This document shows, piece after piece, positions 1 through 8,512 of a DNA stretch of 64,000 bases. This DNA is from Tolypothrix sp. PCC 7712 (GTDB lineage: Bacteria; Cyanobacteriota; Cyanobacteriia; Cyanobacteriales; Nostocaceae), in contig NZ_CP063785.1 of assembly GCF_025860405.1 (NCBI RefSeq), positions 7,689,390 to 7,753,389 on the forward strand, in the 5' to 3' direction. Every line of letters begins with the position of its first letter. Within the stretch, counting starts at the first letter, position 1. The notes below the pieces were generated by a model. That model searched no databases. It was not told the origin of the DNA and saw only the letters and a list, made by a program, of their open reading frames with translations. A program made the position numbers and the translations under genes.

Positions 1-997
1 TTATTCTCTCTAGGCGGTTTAAACCTACACGTACTTGGTTTTGTAGCAGTTCACCAACACTCCGCACCCGGCGATTGCCCAAATGGTCAATGTCGTCAAT
101 GCTACCGATGTCATATTCCAGATTGATCAGGTAGTCTACTGCGGCCAAGATGTCGCCAGGGGTTAAGACGCGCATGGTGTCAGGAACCGACAGCCGTAAT
201 TTTTTGTTGAGCTTATAGCGCCCTACACGACCCAAATCGTAACGTTTAGGGTCGAAGAATCGGGAATCTAACAACTGCTGTCCACCCAAAACTGTAGGTG
301 GCTCACCAGGACGCAATTTGCGATATAACTCCATTAGGGCTTCTTCTTCCGAAAATTGCCCTTCTTTTTCAATGGTTTTTTGGAAATACTCAGGGTGTCG
401 TAAAGCGTCAAAGATTTCGTTATCTGATAAACCTAGGGCTTTTAACAGCACTTGGGCTGAGAGTTTGCGGGTTTTATCAATCCGTACCCACACTAGATCG
501 TTACGGTCTGTTTCAAATTTCAGCCACGCACCCCGATTGGGAATTAAGCTAGCTGAATAGGTGCGGCGACCGTTTTTATCAATTTCTGATTTGTAATAAA
601 CTCCAGGCGATCGCACAATTTGGTTGACGATTACCCGTTCGGCACCGTTAATAATGAAAGTACCGCGATCGGTCATCAACGGCAGATCGCCAATAAAGAC
701 TTCTTGTTCTTTAATATCCCCGGTTTCTTTGTTGAGTAGCCTTGTGGGAACATACATTTGGACGGCGTATGTACTATCTCGCCGTTTGGCTTCTTCGACA
801 CTGTACTTTGGTTCTTTAAGTTTGTAGTTTTGACCTAAAAAGTGCAGTTCTAGTTTGCCAGTGTAATCTGTAATCGGACTAAAGGAGTTTAGTTCTTCTA
901 TTAGCCCTTCTTCTAAAAACCAACGGAAGCTGGAACGCTGGATTTCAATCAAGTCGGGCAACAGAAAGGCGGGTTCAATATATGTTTCGTTTGTCAT
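1..997 (-). CDS. rpoB: RNA polymerase beta subunit, N-terminal part (cut by window edge)
   Basis: This encodes the first ~332 residues of the beta subunit of RNA polymerase, the core transcription enzyme. The protein starts MTNETYIEPAFLLPDLIEIQ and continues with the family's N-terminal motifs: SSFRWFLEEGL, then DLPLMTDRGTFIINGAERV, followed by IVRSPGVYY, which belongs to the region around the rifampicin-binding pocket. The ATG complement lies at 995-997, preceded on the minus strand by GGTAGAGG as a plausible ribosome site. The reading frame is intact to the window edge, so the 3' end and presumably rpoC1/rpoC2 lie outside. tatD and rpsT lie upstream on the same strand, a gene order known from cyanobacteria. 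Identity is certain from the translated sequence. Confidence 0.97.
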   Translation of the reverse strand, partial: MTNETYIEPAFLLPDLIEIQRSSFRWFLEEGLIEELNSFSPITDYTGKLELHFLGQNYKLKEPKYSVEEAKRRDSTYAVQMYVPTRLLNKETGDIKEQEVFIGDLPLMTDRGTFIINGAERVIVNQIVRSPGVYYKSEIDKNGRRTYSASLIPNRGAWLKFETDRNDLVWVRIDKTRKLSAQVLLKALGLSDNEIFDALRHPEYFQKTIEKEGQFSEEEALMELYRKLRPGEPPTVLGGQQLLDSRFFDPKRYDLGRVGRYKLNKKLRLSVPDTMRVLTPGDILAAVDYLINLEYDIGSIDDIDHLGNRRVRSVGELLQNQVRVGLNRLERI

Positions 998-1802
998 GCC
1001 TCTACCTTTGTCAACCTGGTTAAACTTACCATTGGACACTGCTGTTTCACGGTTCCCACCGCTAGCCAGTGTCCGTAGCTGTTTGGGAACTTCTCCTTAA
1101 CGCCACCTGCTAGAGCGCAGGTACGGGCAAACGCAGAAATTAAAGCTGGAAAGTGCTATCTTGACAAGGGGGAAAGTACTCCCTTAAAAGTGACCATTAT
1201 AACTAATAACCAGCTACTAGGTTGATTGCTCAAAAGCAGATGGTTGAGATAGTCTGGAATTAAATTGGCTGTCGTCACTTCCCCTCCCACAAGCGCGTTA
1301 ATTAGACTCCGCAGCTTTGTTCTGTTGTGTCTTCAATACCCCTCTATATTTAGACTCACGGTGATATCCTAAAACTAAGAAACCGAGTGGCTGTTAACCG
1401 ACTCTGGATTAGTATGTCTTTTTCTTGCTGGGTTATTCTCACAAGGCAATTACGTTTAACAGTTTTCTATAGGTGAAATACGGAAAAGGTATTTTTTTGA
1501 AAGCGTCTAGCTCAACCTACTATATTTTCAGGCTTGGCGATCGCGGCTCGTACATCCGCTTGTAGAGATAGGAGGATGATCGACCCCTGTAAATTAGCAG
1601 CTTAGTTACCCAAAGGGGAACTGCTCTGGGGGTGGCGATGGTCAAGTTGATAACAGGTTACTACCAATCTTAGAAGTATTGATTTCCTTCCTTTATCATT
1701 ATGGCGCAAGCAAAATGTTTTGGAGGAAATAATTTTAGCATATTTCCGTCCTCCGAGGTGTTTATTTATTTTTACACAGCTAACTACACTTACAGGTACA
1801 GT
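998..1802. other. 805-bp gene-free leader between tatD and rpoB
   Basis: I see no credible gene here. On the minus strand it is the 5' region of rpoB and probably contains its promoter and a long untranslated leader. Short complementary segments such as GGACACTGGC near 1070 and CCAATGGTAAG near 1030 suggest local folding, but no named riboswitch or clear terminator was recognised. Rather than repeats, the stretch is mostly unique sequence. Confidence 0.5.
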
Positions 1803-2588
1803 CTATAGTACCAGACCAAATAATTCACAAGCATTTTGGGTAGTTTGATTAGCTATCTCTTCTACTGTTTTCCCACGCAGTTGGGCTATGCTCTCTGCTA
1901 CATAACGGACGTAAGCAGGTTCATTCCTACCTGTACCTCGTTTGGGGACGGGAGCGAGAAAAGGACAGTCTGTTTCAATGAGCAAGCGATCGCTCGGTAC
2001 CATTGCGGCGGTAGCTTGGATCTGCTTGGCGTTTTTGAAGGTAACTGTCCCGCTAAAGCTAATGTAAAACCCTAAGTCAATAAACCATTGAGCTTCTTCA
2101 GGTGTTCCACCCCAACAATGCATTACACCCCGTAATTTTTCTCCTTTTTGTTCTCGCCATTTTTGCAACACTTCTCTTACCTGTGCCGCAGCATCACGAC
2201 AGTGGATAATTATCGGTAAATTAAGTTCAGTGGCGATCGCTAATTGCGCTTCAAATACCATGCGCTGTTGCTCATAGTTATCTGCTTTACGCAAATCCAG
2301 CCCCATTTCCCCCATTGCTACTACTTTCGCGTCAGATTGCGCCAACTTTGAGATTTCATCGGCTGTCTGATCAGTCCATTGTTTAGCATCTAAGGGATGT
2401 AAACCTACGGCAAAGCTGAGTTCGGGAAACTCATGTGCTATGGCTTGGATACTGGGAAATTCTGATGGTTCGACGCAGGAATGTATTAAATGCACTACAC
2501 CTGCTTCTTGCCATCGCGATCGCACTGCTGCTAAATCTTGTTGAAAAACGTCAAAGTTAATGTGAACGTGGGTGTCAATTAGCTGCAT
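1803..2588 (-). CDS. tatD: TatD family metal-dependent hydrolase
   Basis: This is a TatD-family hydrolase of the amidohydrolase superfamily; family members are Mg/Mn-dependent 3'-5' DNases, cytosolic, linked to DNA fragment and repair turnover. At 261 residues it has the usual length. Metal ligands are visible: HVH at residues 7-9 (DTHVHI), the Glu of GEMGLDL near residue 93, His in LPIIIHCRD, His in GVMHCWGG, and Asp in IETDCPFLAP. The ATG at 2588 is followed immediately by the catalytic N-terminal motif, so the start is secure. It sits between rpsT and rpoB on one strand and may be in the same transcription unit as rpsT. The exact physiological substrate is not shown by sequence. Confidence 0.93.
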   Translation of the reverse strand: MQLIDTHVHINFDVFQQDLAAVRSRWQEAGVVHLIHSCVEPSEFPSIQAIAHEFPELSFAVGLHPLDAKQWTDQTADEISKLAQSDAKVVAMGEMGLDLRKADNYEQQRMVFEAQLAIATELNLPIIIHCRDAAAQVREVLQKWREQKGEKLRGVMHCWGGTPEEAQWFIDLGFYISFSGTVTFKNAKQIQATAAMVPSDRLLIETDCPFLAPVPKRGTGRNEPAYVRYVAESIAQLRGKTVEEIANQTTQNACELFGLVL

Positions 2589-2600
2589 TTTGGTTTAAGA

Positions 2601-2628
2601 GTCATTAGTCATTAGTCATTAGTCATTA
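2601..2628. repeat. Heptamer tandem repeat (GTCATTA)4
   Basis: Four head-to-tail copies of a 7-bp unit sit between tatD and rpsT, followed by a partly complementary copy (AGTACCAGACTAATGACT). This is a short tandemly repeated repetitive sequence of the type common in heterocystous cyanobacteria. Confidence 0.8.
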
Positions 2629-2658
2629 GTACCAGACTAATGACTAAATGATTTTGGA

Positions 2659-2955
2659 CTACTGTGCGGTTTGTGTAAGTGGTTTGAGTTTATGAGCCAA
2701 TCTTGACTTTTTCCTGGCCCCATTGTTGGGATGAAGTACACCTCGCTTGACAGCTTTATCAATTTTGCTGTAAGCCTCAGCCAACCGCTCCTGTACTTGT
2801 TGATTTAATTCAGGAGTGGGATTAGCAGCATAAAGTTGTACTGCACTAAGGTACTTCTTCATCAGCGTCTTAACAGCTGATTTATATGCTTTATTACGCA
2901 AACGATTACGTTCTGCGATTTCGGCGCGCTTGAGAGCAGACTTTGTATTCGCCAC
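2659..2955 (-). CDS. rpsT: 30S ribosomal protein S20
   Basis: Small-subunit ribosomal protein S20, which binds 16S rRNA during 30S assembly. The frame can be extended upstream to 2988, but the family's conserved start (ANTKSALKRAEIAERNRLRN) begins at the GTG at 2955, giving 98 residues, normal for S20; I therefore take GTG as the start. The protein is Lys/Arg/Ala-rich and the middle YKSAVKTLMKKY and C-terminal KAVKRGVLHPNNGARKKSRL blocks are typical. A GGAA sequence upstream is only a weak ribosome site, which fits autogenous translational control described for S20 in other bacteria, though this is not demonstrated here. It precedes tatD on the same strand. Confidence 0.95.
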   Translation of the reverse strand: MANTKSALKRAEIAERNRLRNKAYKSAVKTLMKKYLSAVQLYAANPTPELNQQVQERLAEAYSKIDKAVKRGVLHPNNGARKKSRLAHKLKPLTQTAQ

Positions 2956-3755
2956 AGTCAGTTCCAAAAAGACTATTAATATGTACACACACTACTAGAT
3001 TTACTAATATAGCATCCAGATCGCCAATGTTAAGATTTCCGAAAAAATATCACTGCTGAGTTTTTTAGAAATATGGGATATGGGGCATTGGGCATTGGGC
3101 ATTGGGCATAGAGATTGGATACTTTATTGAGTGGGAAATCCCTGCTCTATCTCAGATCTTTGCCGTTGTTGACTGGTACTGCAGTTTTGGCGGGGGTTTT
3201 AGATGTGCCTTCAACATGAGAAATGCGTTAAGATAAATTACTCCCATAAAGAATCATAGTTATCTTAGCTTCCTGGCGGATGCGTTAGGAGTCAACTTGC
3301 CGATGTACTATCTCTAGATCTCAGAGGCAAATAAGTATTACTAGTTACAGTTAAAGGTGAAAATTTAGAGATTGAACACATTGTTTCGCAATCGCTTTTA
3401 GCTAGTAAAATTAAGAAAAGTCAGTAAAAATTATACTCAGTCCCTAACTAAGTTCTCGATTCAGAGTGAATCGATGTGCAAACACATGATATCTATACTG
3501 GCGGGCAATTGAGTGATGGGATCAAAGGGTAGTGGAACTTGGCACGCCAACTCCCTGCTACAAGCCACTAAAGCTTGTGGGAATGAGCAATGAAGTCGCC
3601 TACTCAAGCAATACAGCAGTGAGAACACTGGAAGTATCAAAAAAATCCAGGTTAAGCTAGAGAAGAGAATTAGCGTCAGCTTGGTACCTCTTGGGGGAAA
3701 AAGCAAGACTGATTCTCAGGCGGGAACATTCTAATTTTGGCATTGTCCTTACTCC
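2956..3755. other. Intergenic stretch rpsT-hisD (divergent promoters)
   Basis: These 800 bases separate divergently transcribed rpsT and hisD and should hold both promoters. They contain a heptamer-like run of GGGCATT units near 3083-3110 and a decayed coding remnant described separately (3269-3427). A minus-strand open frame at 3461-3706 has no protein-like composition and is not taken as a gene. Confidence 0.5.
3269..3427 (+). pseudogene. Short decayed reading-frame remnant, family unknown
   Basis: One frame reads as plausible protein on both sides of a single TAA (3332-3334): upstream DVLSLDLRGK, downstream VLLVTVKGENLEIEHIVSQS and then LLASKIKKSQ before the final TAA at 3425. The composition looks more coding-like than its surroundings. 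There is no start codon with a ribosome site and no recognisable family, so I treat it as a likely remnant of a small gene rather than a functional one. A sequencing error at the TAA is an alternative. Confidence 0.25.
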
Positions 3756-5057
3756 ATGCTGCGAATCATTACTCAGCAGGCAGACGTTATAGCAGAACTA
3801 CAACGTATCTGCGATCGCACCCATGATGACCAGGTGCTTCACAAAGAGGCAACGGTGCGAGAAGTGTTACAAGCAGTGAAGCGCCAAGGCAACAAGGCTG
3901 TGTTGCATTATACAGCCGAATTTGACAACCAAACTCTCAAGCCAGAGGAACTGCGCGTTACAGGTTCAGAACTAGATGCAGCTTACCAACAAGTTTCTCA
4001 AGAGTTGCTGGCAGCGATTCGGCTGGCTTGCCAACAAATTGAAGCCTTTCACCGTAAGCGAGTACCAAAAAGTTGGGTAGAATTTGGTGATGATGATGTA
4101 GTACTGGGCAAACGCTACAACCCTGTGGATCGTGCTGGTTTATATGTGCCTGGTGGTCGCTCTGGCTATCCTAGCACGGTACTGATGAATGCAATTCCGG
4201 CCAAGGTGGCTGGTGTACCGCGCTTAGTTATGGTAACCCCTCCAGGAGCAGGCAAAGCAATTAGCCCGGCTGTTTTAGTCGCAGCTCAAGAAGTTGGGAT
4301 TCAAGAAATTTATCGCGTTGGGGGCGCACAAGCGATCGCGGCTTTAGCCTATGGTACAGAAACAATTCCTAAAGTTAATGTCATTGCTGGCCCAGGGAAT
4401 ATTTATGTGACACTGGCAAAAAAATTGGTCTATGGTACTGTCGGTATTGATTGTTTAGCTGGGCCAAGCGAAGTGCTAATTATTGCTGATGAAACCGCAA
4501 ATCCCGTACATGTGGCTACTGATATGTTAGCACCAGCCGAACATGACCCAATGGCAGCAGCGATTTTGTTGACTACGGATGCGGCTTTGGCAAAAAACGT
4601 ACAAGTTGCCGTGGAAAGACAATTGGTAGATCATCCCCGCAGAATAGATACAGAAAAAGCGATCGCTCACTATGGCTTAATTGTGATTGTAGAATCTCTC
4701 GATGCCGCAGCAGAACTCGCTAATGAGTTTGCCCCTGAACATTTAGAATTAGAAATTCAAGACCCTTGGGAATTACTACCAAAAATTCGCCATGCTGGGG
4801 CAATTTTCTTAGGAGACTCTACACCGGAAGCTATCGGGCATTATTTAGCTGGGCCAAATCATACTTTGCCTACCTCTGGTGCAGCTCGTTATGCTTCGGG
4901 GTTGGGTGTAGAAACTTTCATGAAACACTCCAATATTATTCAATATTCCCAATCTGCATTGCAGAAGGTAGCTGGTGCAATTGATGTATTGGCAACAGCA
5001 GAGGGATTCCCATCTCACGCCGATTCAGTAAGAAGACGAATTCAGCGTGAAGAATGA
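3756..5057 (+). CDS. hisD: Histidinol dehydrogenase
   Basis: HisD catalyses the last two steps of histidine biosynthesis, oxidising L-histidinol to L-histidine with two NAD+, in the cytosol as a Zn-dependent dimer. The 433-residue length is typical. Visible signatures include VDRAGLYVPGGRSGYPSTVL, VGGAQAIAALAYGTETIPKV, GPGNIYVTLAKK, DCLAGPSEVLIIADETANP and the active-site APEHLE near residue 328, then the C-terminal LPTSGAARYASGL. The ATG at 3756 opens directly onto the expected N terminus (MLRIITQQADVIAELQRICD). It stands alone on the plus strand, as his genes are usually scattered in cyanobacteria. Confidence 0.96.
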   Translation: MLRIITQQADVIAELQRICDRTHDDQVLHKEATVREVLQAVKRQGNKAVLHYTAEFDNQTLKPEELRVTGSELDAAYQQVSQELLAAIRLACQQIEAFHRKRVPKSWVEFGDDDVVLGKRYNPVDRAGLYVPGGRSGYPSTVLMNAIPAKVAGVPRLVMVTPPGAGKAISPAVLVAAQEVGIQEIYRVGGAQAIAALAYGTETIPKVNVIAGPGNIYVTLAKKLVYGTVGIDCLAGPSEVLIIADETANPVHVATDMLAPAEHDPMAAAILLTTDAALAKNVQVAVERQLVDHPRRIDTEKAIAHYGLIVIVESLDAAAELANEFAPEHLELEIQDPWELLPKIRHAGAIFLGDSTPEAIGHYLAGPNHTLPTSGAARYASGLGVETFMKHSNIIQYSQSALQKVAGAIDVLATAEGFPSHADSVRRRIQREE

Positions 5058-5234
5058 TTGAAAGTGCAGAATTTTTGCTTATACTTTTGGTAAAAGTCAA
5101 TAGATGGCTGCAAACCAAAAGTTTGGCTAATCAGGTCATATAGAAACTTGGTTGACAGCTAGTTGTTGGTATAGCTGCCAACAAACTTTAGTCAGTATGT
5201 GTTTAAGGGGTCTACTCTTGAGGAGACGGGGGCG

Positions 5235-5660
5235 GTGCTAAAAACTATTTTGGTAGCTCTGGATGGTTCGGAAGTTGCAGAACGGGTAATTCAGACTTTA
5301 GATGAATTGGCGCTGTCAGAAGATAGCAAAGTGATTCTCTGTCATGTTTTTCCTACACCAGAGTCAGAGATGGAACTACCCGCCGATAAACCTCATTCAG
5401 ATTCACCAACATTGTCTTTCTTTCATATTGAAAAGCAGCTGCAAGCTTACCAAGAGAGTTTGTCAGTTAAAAGTGCATTAGAACTGGTAAATGGCGATCC
5501 GGCGGAAGAGATTATTCGCTTGGCAAATATTTATAATGCTGACTTAATCGTTATTGGTAGTCGTGGTTTAACAGGAATGAAGCGAATTGTCCTGGGTTCT
5601 GTGAGTATTCAAGTTGTAGAAGAAGCGAGTTGTTCGGTGTTGGTGGTAAAGCCAAATTAG
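5235..5660 (+). CDS. Universal stress protein, UspA family
   Basis: A single-domain UspA protein of 141 residues with a Rossmann-like alpha/beta fold. The N-terminal strand LKTILVALDGSEVAERVIQT and the C-terminal nucleotide-binding motif G-2x-G-9x-G-S/T, visible as IGSRGLTGMKRIVLGSVS, place it in the ATP-binding UspA subgroup. An upstream extension to 5199 exists, but a GTG at 5235 is preceded by AGGAG at 5221-5225 and gives the usual family N terminus, so GTG is chosen. It follows hisD by about 180 bases and precedes the Uma2 gene by 35 bases. The physiological signal is unknown; such proteins are usually induced in stress or stationary phase. Confidence 0.85.
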   Translation: MLKTILVALDGSEVAERVIQTLDELALSEDSKVILCHVFPTPESEMELPADKPHSDSPTLSFFHIEKQLQAYQESLSVKSALELVNGDPAEEIIRLANIYNADLIVIGSRGLTGMKRIVLGSVSIQVVEEASCSVLVVKPN

Positions 5661-5688
5661 AATGAATTAAAGGCAATAAAAGAATGCC

Positions 5689-6285
5689 ATGACAATAACT
5701 CCTGCAGTTACTAAACGACTAACTTTTCAGGAATATTTAGCTTATGACGATGGCACCGATACCCGCTATGAATTGGTCAATGGAGAACTAATTCCGATAA
5801 GTTTGGGAAGTGGGGAACATGGTGCAGTTGCAGAATTTTTAAATGTTTGTTTCCGCAGTGAAATTAACCGTTTAAAGTTAGATTGGACTTCTAAACAAAT
5901 GGTTATTGGTATTCGTTCCCCACATGCTGGGCGATGGGATACCTCCAGAATTCCAGATGTATTGGTGATTCCCATGTCTCAGTGGCGTGAGTTAAGAAAC
6001 CGCGAAGCAGTAATTGAACTTAACGAACCACCACCGTTGTTAGTTGTAGAAATCGTCAGTGAATCAACAAAGATTGTTGATTATCGAGCTAAACGAGTTG
6101 AGTATAATGTTCTCAATATTCCAGAGTATTGGATTGTTGATCCTTTACTCAAGAAAGTAACTGTGTTTACATTAATTGAAGACTTATACGAACCTGTAGA
6201 GTTCGTTGATGGTGATTACATAAAATCTCAAATTTTTCCAGAGTTGCAATTAACTGTAGAGCAAGTTTTAACTGCTGAGGGTTAA
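5689..6285 (+). CDS. Uma2 family (DUF820) endonuclease-fold protein
   Basis: A 198-residue member of the Uma2/DUF820 family, greatly expanded in cyanobacteria and sharing the PD-(D/E)XK nuclease fold. Family marks are the N-terminal LTFQEYLAYDDGTDTRYELV, the core RIPDVLVIP with the catalytic-type Asp, PPLLVVEIVSEST with its Glu, and RAKRVEYNVLNIPEYWIVDP. The catalytic-site pattern D...E-x-V is present, so the fold is probably active-site competent, but the biological target of these proteins is not established. It is on the same strand 28 bases after the UspA gene. Known family members are often mobile or multicopy. Confidence 0.85.
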   Translation: MTITPAVTKRLTFQEYLAYDDGTDTRYELVNGELIPISLGSGEHGAVAEFLNVCFRSEINRLKLDWTSKQMVIGIRSPHAGRWDTSRIPDVLVIPMSQWRELRNREAVIELNEPPPLLVVEIVSESTKIVDYRAKRVEYNVLNIPEYWIVDPLLKKVTVFTLIEDLYEPVEFVDGDYIKSQIFPELQLTVEQVLTAEG

Positions 6286-6373
6286 ATTTAAATTTAACTC
6301 AGTGGAATTTCCATTGCTGCTACTTGGTTGCTTGTGCATGAATTGAGATACTGCCTACCTTTCATCGTAATTT

Positions 6374-7708
6374 ATGCATAATGACCCCAGTCCAGACTTG
6401 TTTCGCCCCATCAGCAGCGATCAGTTTCTTCCAGCAATTAGTCTCTGGACAACTTTAGGGGGTTTATTTCTCGTTAGCACTGTAGGTATAGCCTTGGTTT
6501 TGGCTGCGGTAACTCACTACAACGTCACCGTTACAGCACCCGCTATCGTTCGCCCTGCAGGAGATGTACGTTTAGTGCAAGCAGGTAGTGAGGGAGTTGT
6601 GAAAAAGATTGTGGTGAAAGAAAATCAGGTGGTGAAATCAGGGGATGCGATCGCCTATATTGATTCTTCGCAACTGGAAACTAAAAAAAGTCAGCTTTTA
6701 GGTACGATTCACCAGAATAATTTACAGTTATCACAAATTGCAGCCCAAGTCAAGACGCTACAAACTCAAATCGCGGCGGAATCTAATTCTATGCAACGAG
6801 CGATCGCGGCGGCGGCGGCTGACTTGAGGCGCAACCAACGAGATTATCAAGACCAAAAAATCACCACTTTCACACAAGTGCAAGAAGCAGAAGCCGCGCT
6901 GGAATTAGCTAAGGAGGAAATGAAGCGATATCAGCAACTAGGAAATACAGGTGCGATCGCTATTCTGCAAATTAAAGAGAAAGAACAGGCTTATAAAGCA
7001 GCATTAGCTAAACTCAAACGTGCTCAAGCTGGACTTAACCCCAGTAATGCGACTGTGACAATCGCTAATGAACGTATTGCCCAAGAAAAGGCTAAAGGCG
7101 AATCGACACTGGCGACTTTGAAGAAAGAACAAGAAGAATTAATTCGCCGTCAAGTTGAAATCCAAAACCAGATTAATAGCGACCAAAAAGAATTAACACA
7201 AGTCTCTACAGAACTGCAAAAAACTGTCATTCGCACCTCAGAGGCGGGTACAATTTTGAAGCTGGAAATTAGAAATACTGGGCAGGTAGTGCGTGCGGGA
7301 GATGCGATCGCGCAAATTTCCCCTAATCAAGCACCTTTAATTGTGAAAGCCCGTGTAGCGGCGGCTGATATTAGTAAAGTGCGCCTATGTCAAGCTACTC
7401 AAGTAACGCAATGTAACCAGGGTAAAGTTATTATGCGGGTTTCTGCTTATCCTTACCCAGATTATGGCACGCTCAATGGTGCGGTTCGAGGCATTAGCGC
7501 TGATGCAATTGCACCCCAAACTAATAGTAATGTTGCAGTTGTACCTTACTATGAAGTCACAATCGAGCCGGATAAACTGGAGCTAATTAAAGGTAATCAA
7601 TCCTATGGCATTCAACCAGGTATGGAAGTAACAGCCGATATTATTGCCCAGGAAGAAACTGTATTGACATTTATGTTAAGAAAAGCCAGGTTACTCACAG
7701 ATTTGTAG
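6374..7708 (+). CDS. HlyD-family membrane fusion protein (orphan)
   Basis: A 444-residue periplasmic adaptor of the type that links an inner-membrane exporter to an outer-membrane channel. It has a short cytoplasmic N terminus, one membrane segment at about residues 26-48, a lipoyl/barrel half (EGVVKKIVVKENQVVKSGDA) near residue 80, a long coiled-coil hairpin (about 100-290) rich in Gln/Glu/Lys/Ala, the second barrel half (EAGTILKLEIRNTGQVVRAG) and a C-terminal beta-barrel ending in YGIQPGMEVTADIIAQEETV, typical of type I secretion HlyD proteins. No ABC transporter or TolC-like gene adjoins it, so its partner must be elsewhere. Cargo is unknown. A cysteine pair (RLCQATQVTQCNQ) near residue 337 is unusual. 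Confidence 0.85.
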   Translation: MHNDPSPDLFRPISSDQFLPAISLWTTLGGLFLVSTVGIALVLAAVTHYNVTVTAPAIVRPAGDVRLVQAGSEGVVKKIVVKENQVVKSGDAIAYIDSSQLETKKSQLLGTIHQNNLQLSQIAAQVKTLQTQIAAESNSMQRAIAAAAADLRRNQRDYQDQKITTFTQVQEAEAALELAKEEMKRYQQLGNTGAIAILQIKEKEQAYKAALAKLKRAQAGLNPSNATVTIANERIAQEKAKGESTLATLKKEQEELIRRQVEIQNQINSDQKELTQVSTELQKTVIRTSEAGTILKLEIRNTGQVVRAGDAIAQISPNQAPLIVKARVAAADISKVRLCQATQVTQCNQGKVIMRVSAYPYPDYGTLNGAVRGISADAIAPQTNSNVAVVPYYEVTIEPDKLELIKGNQSYGIQPGMEVTADIIAQEETVLTFMLRKARLLTDL

Positions 7709-7786
7709 GTTGTAGTAAGCAATTTCGGATTTAAATTATCAATACGAAAATACTTACTACAGCCCTATCAAAATTTATAAAAATTC

Positions 7787-8173
7787 TTATGATTTTTGGC
7801 TTGCTAAAAATTGCCGCAAACTCAATAAGCTGAAAGTTTGTCCTAAATTTAACGGTAATAGTGACACTCCTTCTAAGCGGGACTGTACCCAACCTTCTCC
7901 CCAATACCATTCATGAAAACCATCAATTCCGCCACTGAGTAACAAGCGTAGGCAATTAGGCTTAACCACACTTACTTGATGATGAATCTGGATGGGCCCT
8001 GTCCAAGTAGTAAACTGAAACCCGGACTGTAGTTCTTCTGGCATTCCAGAAGCAAAGCGTTGCCCTAAAAGCCATTTTTGTAATTGCGCTGGACGTAGCA
8101 GACTGTCATGGATGGCATTTGCTGATGCTTCGATTTCTATCCGCAGTTGACTTTTTTGAAAAGTACCTAGCAT
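7787..8173 (-). CDS. Small SRPBCC (START-like) domain protein
   Basis: A 128-residue protein with the pattern of the SRPBCC/START-like hydrophobic-ligand fold: an opening strand (LRIEIEASANAIHDSLLRPA), a helix with QLQKWLLGQRF, alternating strands around LQSGFQFTTWTGPIQIHHQV and a C-terminal helix (LGQTFSLLSLRQFLASQ). Similar conserved proteins are annotated as hypothetical in cyanobacteria. No catalytic residues can be assigned, and function is unknown. It is transcribed alone, opposite to both neighbours. The fold assignment is inference from pattern only. Confidence 0.6.
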   Translation of the reverse strand: MLGTFQKSQLRIEIEASANAIHDSLLRPAQLQKWLLGQRFASGMPEELQSGFQFTTWTGPIQIHHQVSVVKPNCLRLLLSGGIDGFHEWYWGEGWVQSRLEGVSLLPLNLGQTFSLLSLRQFLASQKS

Positions 8174-8512
8174 TTTTTAGGATGACACTGAGCCAAAATT
8201 AATTACTATTTTAGTAGTATGGCAAATATAGAATCAAAAATCAGAAAATAATTAGGGTTGTTGCATTTAAATATCAAGCTGGATAATCAATTATTTATTT
8301 TTGCATAGCAGTTAAATTTGATTTTTGAAACCTACTGCAGATAGGCAGAGTTGATTTATTGATGTACTGTCGGGAAATCCCTACCTACGGAACTTAGTAT
8401 GAGAAAGATGTTTAAGTTTAGTTTAGATATACTAAGTTATACTAAATAAGACTTTAGTGTCCCAGCCTCATAGCAGAGGCGTTTAGTAACATACTATTTG
8501 GTAAGGTTTTTC
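8174..8512. other. AT-rich divergent intergenic region
   Basis: This 339-bp AT-rich stretch lies between the divergent SRPBCC-like gene and hslO and should contain both promoters. It has a run resembling TAGTTTAGATATACTAAGTT (about 8415-8440) with several direct TACTAA/ATACTA copies; no named motif was recognised. Confidence 0.4.

Noticed and set aside
3461..3706. 81-residue minus-strand open frame in the rpsT-hisD gap
   Set aside because: No ribosome site, no recognisable family, composition like chance translation, and it overlaps the hisD promoter region.
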